Assembly (NCBI RefSeq): GCF_965363235.1
Contig: NC_134847.1
Span: forward strand, 55,088,439 to 55,152,438
Direction of reading: 5' to 3'
DNA from: Mytilus galloprovincialis
Taxonomy: Eukaryota; Mollusca; Bivalvia; Mytilida; Mytilidae
Length of the DNA: 64,000 bases
Shown here: positions 55,201 through 61,200 of the stretch, in pieces
Layout: the number at the start of each line of letters is the position of its first letter
Numbering within the stretch: position 1 is the stretch's first letter
Notes under the pieces: generated by a model
What the model was told of the DNA's origin: nothing
Databases searched by the model: none
What the model saw: the letters and a program-made list of their open reading frames with translations, nothing else
Translations under genes and position numbers: made by a program

Positions 55201-58200
55201 CCATTTTCTCCCTGACAACATTACAATATAAATATGTGTCTGCAATATAATTCATAGACAGGTTGTGTGTTTTCTACGGTCTTCAAATTCACCCGTTTAA
55301 TATCAAACTTTCACTGCCAACCTCCGTAAATACACGTCAAAATGGAAATTTCTTGATAAATGAAGTCGTCAGATTCACTCAGCCTAACGAATCTTGTCAC
55401 GTCTCGACCTTTTTCGCCAGGCTCCATTTGAAGGCAAGCATTTTCAACGTCTGTCGATGCTGCAAATTAGTCTAATCTAAATCTTGTTTGTCTCATTGTT
55501 CTCAGCAGTTACATTCATTTACAATACTCATTGAAGTGGTTGGTGCGTAAATGAAATGACTCGGATAAACTAGGTCAAGTAGATCATCGTTTTACATAAG
55601 ATAACAATGTATTTACCGATTATCAGGTTGTCTGCATATTGCTATAGTAGAATATTGGCTGCGAGTCATAATATGAAGCTATTGCCGAGTGAGCGAAGCG
55701 AACTAGATCAAAAGGCTTCATAATGTGTCAGATAACCTGATAATCGATTTATCGGATTTTATGAAGTGTTTTCTTTGTTTCGCCAGCAAACTGGAAGATG
55801 CCTTGATAAGTGCAGGTTAAACTTAATAACGTCTGGTCAAACATTGTGACGTTGCTGATATATAGTCGGGTCAAAGTTATTATGACCGGGTCAACCTATT
55901 TGACGTCCCAATGCCGTGATATACAATTTTATAAATAGCTGAGCAGAGTAATATAGACAGTGGGACGACCGATAAGTCCTTATAAGCTGTTATGTTGTTG
56001 TCATATACCTCGCTATACTAATATCTGTTTTTAAACACATTCATAGCGTATGTTATATGTATATGTATGTTTATATATTATAAATTACATTTTAAAGGTC
56101 TTAACTCCTTTTACTTTGCTTTAGATATTTCTATGAGGATAGGCTGTCACCTCTTCATGCTGATTTTTTCCATACGCGAACTCAATGTTCATATCATGAT
56201 TTGTCAGTTTGTTTGCGACTGCGTATGAACATCCCTATGATACATTTCGCCTTTCTTTTTGTCATGATTTCAATTTAGACAGAATATGACGAAGGACCAA
56301 TACTGAACTGGAAATACATACTTATTTCATATTAAACATCAGACGTCGATCTGAAGTTAATATATATCTGGTATATATTTACTTGTTGTCGCAGGTTTTA
56401 CGGTTCGTCTACGCCAAGGTCAATAGGGTTTGGTTAATAGTTGTATCATTGGCATTTACGGCACACTTCTTATTTTTAATACTGTTCGTATATATGATAA
56501 GCGTTTAGTCGTTTATGTCATAGATAAATAATGCAATACAATATGCGAAGAAAATAACTTAACAAGCAGAACATTTTCCATTTGTATGTCAAAAATATGT
56601 ATTTTGATTGATATGTCCTGATAATGGAGTTAATGTTAATTTATTCACATTTATCTTATTGTAGTTATAGTACATGTTATATGGTTGGCTCCTTTGTTGT
56701 TAGTTTAAAACATAGCTTTGCTTACCTTTAGTTGTCAACATAATGTGAGGAGTTTTAACAGTAGTATCTCTAATTGTTGCGTGACAGGTATAATATCCTA
56801 AATCATTTTTTTCTACAGAAATAATGGTAAGAGATGGAGTATTAATAGTTCCACCAAAAAACCTTGGATTCCCTGCTATATCAATAGGATTTTCGTTTTT
56901 AAACCATGTCACCACTGCTTCACCGGTTACCACACATTCCAGTGTTACATTAGAATACAAGGTTGATGAATAAAAGGTAACAGGAGCACTAACTGATAAA
57001 AGACCTGAAAAAATAAAGTAAACATTTACTAAGAGTAAATCAGAAAACAAATAAAGGCAACAGTAGTAAACCGCTGTTCGAACTCATAAATCGATTGCGA
57101 AAGAACAAATCCGGGTAACAAACGAAAACTGAGGGAAACGCACCAAATATAAGAATAGAACAACGACACAACAGAAACACAACATGTAAATGTAACACAC
57201 ACAGAAACGGACTAAAATATAACAATGGTAATTTTCCTGAGGAAAAATCACATTATATATAAAGATAAGGTGATGGTGTATGATTGCCAATGAGACAAAA
57301 TGAATAAGATTTCAACAACAAGGTCACCGTACAGCCTTCAACTAAGAACAAAACCCATGCCGCATAATGATAAAAGGCTCCGAAATGGCAAATGTAAAAT
57401 AATTCATACGAGTAATCTAACGGCCTTATCTATGTACAAAATAAATAAATAAAAAAACAAAACAAATATGACACACAGTATTACAGGCTCCTGACTTGGG
57501 ACAGGTACATACATAATGTGGGACAGGCTTATATCTGAGAGTACTAGCAGTTACTGGCATTTCAAAGCCAAAAATAGCCAATTAGAAAAATTATACATCT
57601 AGGACTTAAAAAAGTTTACATATAGGACTTTAAGCTATTATTTCAAGCCCCTTCATACTACAGTTCTCATATACGAAAGTTGTAAAAAAGCATTCCAATA
57701 TTTTTTTCAAGAATTTAACAAAATTCCCTTATGTGGCGATTCTTTTGTTATTTATTATAGACAGCGAAAACTGCATTCTAAAAAAATCCTCCAAATTTTT
57801 TAAATTCCTCAAACGCTCAATATATGCCCTTTATAAATCTTATTAGTCGTGTATAGTGGTTAGGTCAAGACATATTGATTCGTCCATTTTATTTTAATCA
57901 ATGCATATTGTTCTAGTAACAGCTTTCTTTGAAACCTTTACAAATGTCCAAAATACCATGATCTGCAAAATGACTCATTTTCATAATTCGTTCTCTAAAT
58001 GACGTTGTCATTGTCATTATAAGAAAAGAAATAATGTGTTCCATCATTCATTCATTTTGGAAGGAACATTACAAGTGCAAAAAGGAATATGCTATTTATA
58101 TGTAGCATACATATGTTTTTATTTTCGAAGTTGAACTTTTAAAATACCAATATTGGCCTTGCTTACAAATCAATGCAAACTCAAAATCAGTTACCTGCGT

Positions 58201-61200
58201 ATAGAGGTGCATGATCGTCATTTAAGTGATATCAACGAATCAAAAACAACTTTACTGCTGTTTTTGTTTAAAAAGTCTACGAAAAGCCAAAAGAACAATT
58301 TTTGTTTTGCTTATTGAATTCAATACTGTTTGCATTGATTTTACTTGACATTATCATTTTTTTTATTTGTTAAAATACGCATATTAATTAATTTTTGACA
58401 GACATTATATAAATATATGTCCGTTGTTTTTTGTAATGTTAATAAATGAAACTGCAAAGCAAATAATAAGGAAAGCCGAAAGATTTTTAATGATGGAAGT
58501 TGCAAATACGTATTGAAATATCAGATTTCCCACATGGCGTATTTAACATCGTGTATTATCTGCTAAACGTTTCTAATTAAAAAAAAATGTGTTTTTGTAA
58601 TTTTTTATTGACTGCATTTAATTTACGAAGAGCTCAACTCCGTATTTTCCACATGGCTGTATAATGAGCACCCGTATGCGGTAAAGTGAAAATCTGTCTA
58701 ATGTGGTTTATTGTAATGATAACATTTCTAAACATTAAAAAGGGAATTTCATTTTGTAGGAGATAACAATTTTAATCACAAACAAATGTGTTGATTTTTA
58801 CTATATTTATGCTATTTTTAATAACATTTCTGGATGAGTTCTAATTCTATTCTATAAAAGAATTATTTGTGTTCATACATTATAATATTATTCAGAAGAC
58901 AGAACTTGAAAAAGGACTTATTCAATTACAAATTGCTTATGCTTGATCATTGATCCTGATATGACGGAAATTGCACAGTACGAATATTTGACAATCTGGC
59001 AACGTATATTGACTTAAAGTAAAAGTTGACAATCATACCACATCTTCTTATGTGTATCTTATTTTATAGTAATGATATGACCACAGAAGTATTGTCTTAT
59101 TTTATGTTTTAATTTGATAAAAGTAAGAAAAACAGGGCATGATTCGTCAGGACATAACTAATGATAAAAGACAAAGTAATATCAACTGGAGGTCAACATT
59201 TGATTTTCAAAAATAAGAAAAGTTCAACCGCAAAGCAAGATATAAAAGCCAAGTGATAACAAAATATAAAACATTTAATTTTTAGAAAAATCAAAGGCCT
59301 CATTTACACAAAAAGCAATAAACAAACAAAGGGCACCAAACGATAACCACTAATTTTTCTGGCTCATACAGAATGTGCCGGGTTTTTAAAAAAGTTGTGC
59401 AGCCCAAAACTCCTAACCTTGGACAGTAGTATAACAGCACATCAAAATCAGACGAAAACGGATGGACTCATCCGATTGATACAAAGCACGAAATACAAAT
59501 AATAAAAAGATTAAGGGCATACGATACAGTGATGATCCCGTATTTACATTTTGATAAAAATTTCCATATAGACTATGTTTTACCTGATTAAATCAAATAT
59601 GTAATACAAAAATATACCTTTATTTGCTACTTTTTGAGTAAAATGAGGTCGAAATTTTGTACATTTGCTCAAAATTCGAATTTGAGGCCGTATTTTCCCT
59701 TTCGAAAAAAAGACACAACTTTTTGTTTTTTAAGGTAAACACAAATTGTTTTTTTGTTAAATAATTTTAAATTTCTGTGTTTTATAAGTATTCTAAAAAT
59801 TTATACATTTTTTATTCAGAATTAACTCTTATTTATCAAATGTTCATGTATTTAGAAAAAAAAAAAACTTTTTTTGCTGTATATTTATCAAATTTAAAAA
59901 AATTGAACAATTTACGTTTTCATGAAAACTGGCACACATAATCTTCTTTCATAATCAAACCAAATGGCATTAAAAAAAGGGGGTCCATGAACTCGTTTTC
60001 AAGTTAAATCAATTTGAATGATTAAAATTATTCGAAATTTGAATCTTTTCCCAATAAGTCATAGTTGACGTCGCGAAAATAACAATTTACGTTAGCAACG
60101 TCATTACCTCCCCTGTAACTGTATCGTATGCCCTTAAAGTACCACCATTAGATGTCATGTTAAAAGGCATGTTAACATGCGTCTAACCTATGTTATGGGA
60201 TAATTACAAAAAGAAAGTTTTCTTTTCATTTATTAAATTTGACTCACTATCTTAATATGCCTAGATCTAGGTTACAGTTGTTTGCGGATATCAAAATGGC
60301 AAAAAATTCATTAAGAAAACAAATCAAGGCAACGAACAAAAACTGATATGATCGCAATATCCCCAATATAAATGTCGACAGTGTTAGTGTCTTATATGCA
60401 TGTATAAATCCCCAATGTGATTCCTTACTTATTTAACACAAAAGGTAAATAACAGACTAAACAACTATTCTGTTATCTGAACATCAATGGCTGCGAAAAA
60501 TGTCAGATTCAGACATTTATTTAAGTTATTTAATTCATGTTGTTGATTGTAAAATTTATGTAGAATTAGTGTCTATTTTAGTCTTACTTTTTCATTATTC
60601 ATTTTAGTAGGCCGTTAATACCTTCTACGTCATTTGTTCTCTGGCATAGAAATGCCATTTAAGCAACTATACCACGTCTTCTTATCTTTATATGCCCTTG
60701 CTGGTGGTATTAGAACAGTTTAAACACAAACAAGCTTAACGTATCAAATGTGAAGCGTTGGTAGCCTATATTTTATAACTAAGAGACAAGCCATGTGTAC
60801 TGGTTAACATATTTTAATGATAATAAATAATCAACACGAAAACATATTGCAATACGACGCTCCCATAATGTCTGATATGTCTATCAACACGACACGTGCG
60901 TGAACTCAAAATGTTAGAAAATGGTATGAAATGAAATTTAGTTCGAATATGTTTTTTTCACAAAATTTCCGACAGAAGTTAACAATCCATCACTAGACAC
61001 GTTTACGTTGTAAACTTCATGCTGCGTATATATTTTATGACTGTGACTAGTTTTGCATTGAACTGGACTGTTAAGTCTATTCTTAAGAAATATTCAAGGA
61101 ATCTTTTGATGGACAAACACCCAAATCGTTTATTTAAATTACGTACGAAAAGTATGCTATATTCACTTTGTTCAAATAATACATAAAAGCATGACATGAA

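Larger units (their letters stand above)
53456..56725 (-). other. Intron 3 between Ig1 and Ig2
   Basis: 3.3 kb. Contains the 800-bp MITE and the 130-bp palindrome. Plus-strand frames near 54.9-55.5 kb (about 70 residues) have no signature. Confidence 0.7.

Noticed and set aside
54884..55475. Three overlapping plus-strand frames of about 70 codons
   Set aside because: No family signature and no splice logic linking them. They lie inside an intron of the opposite-strand gene.
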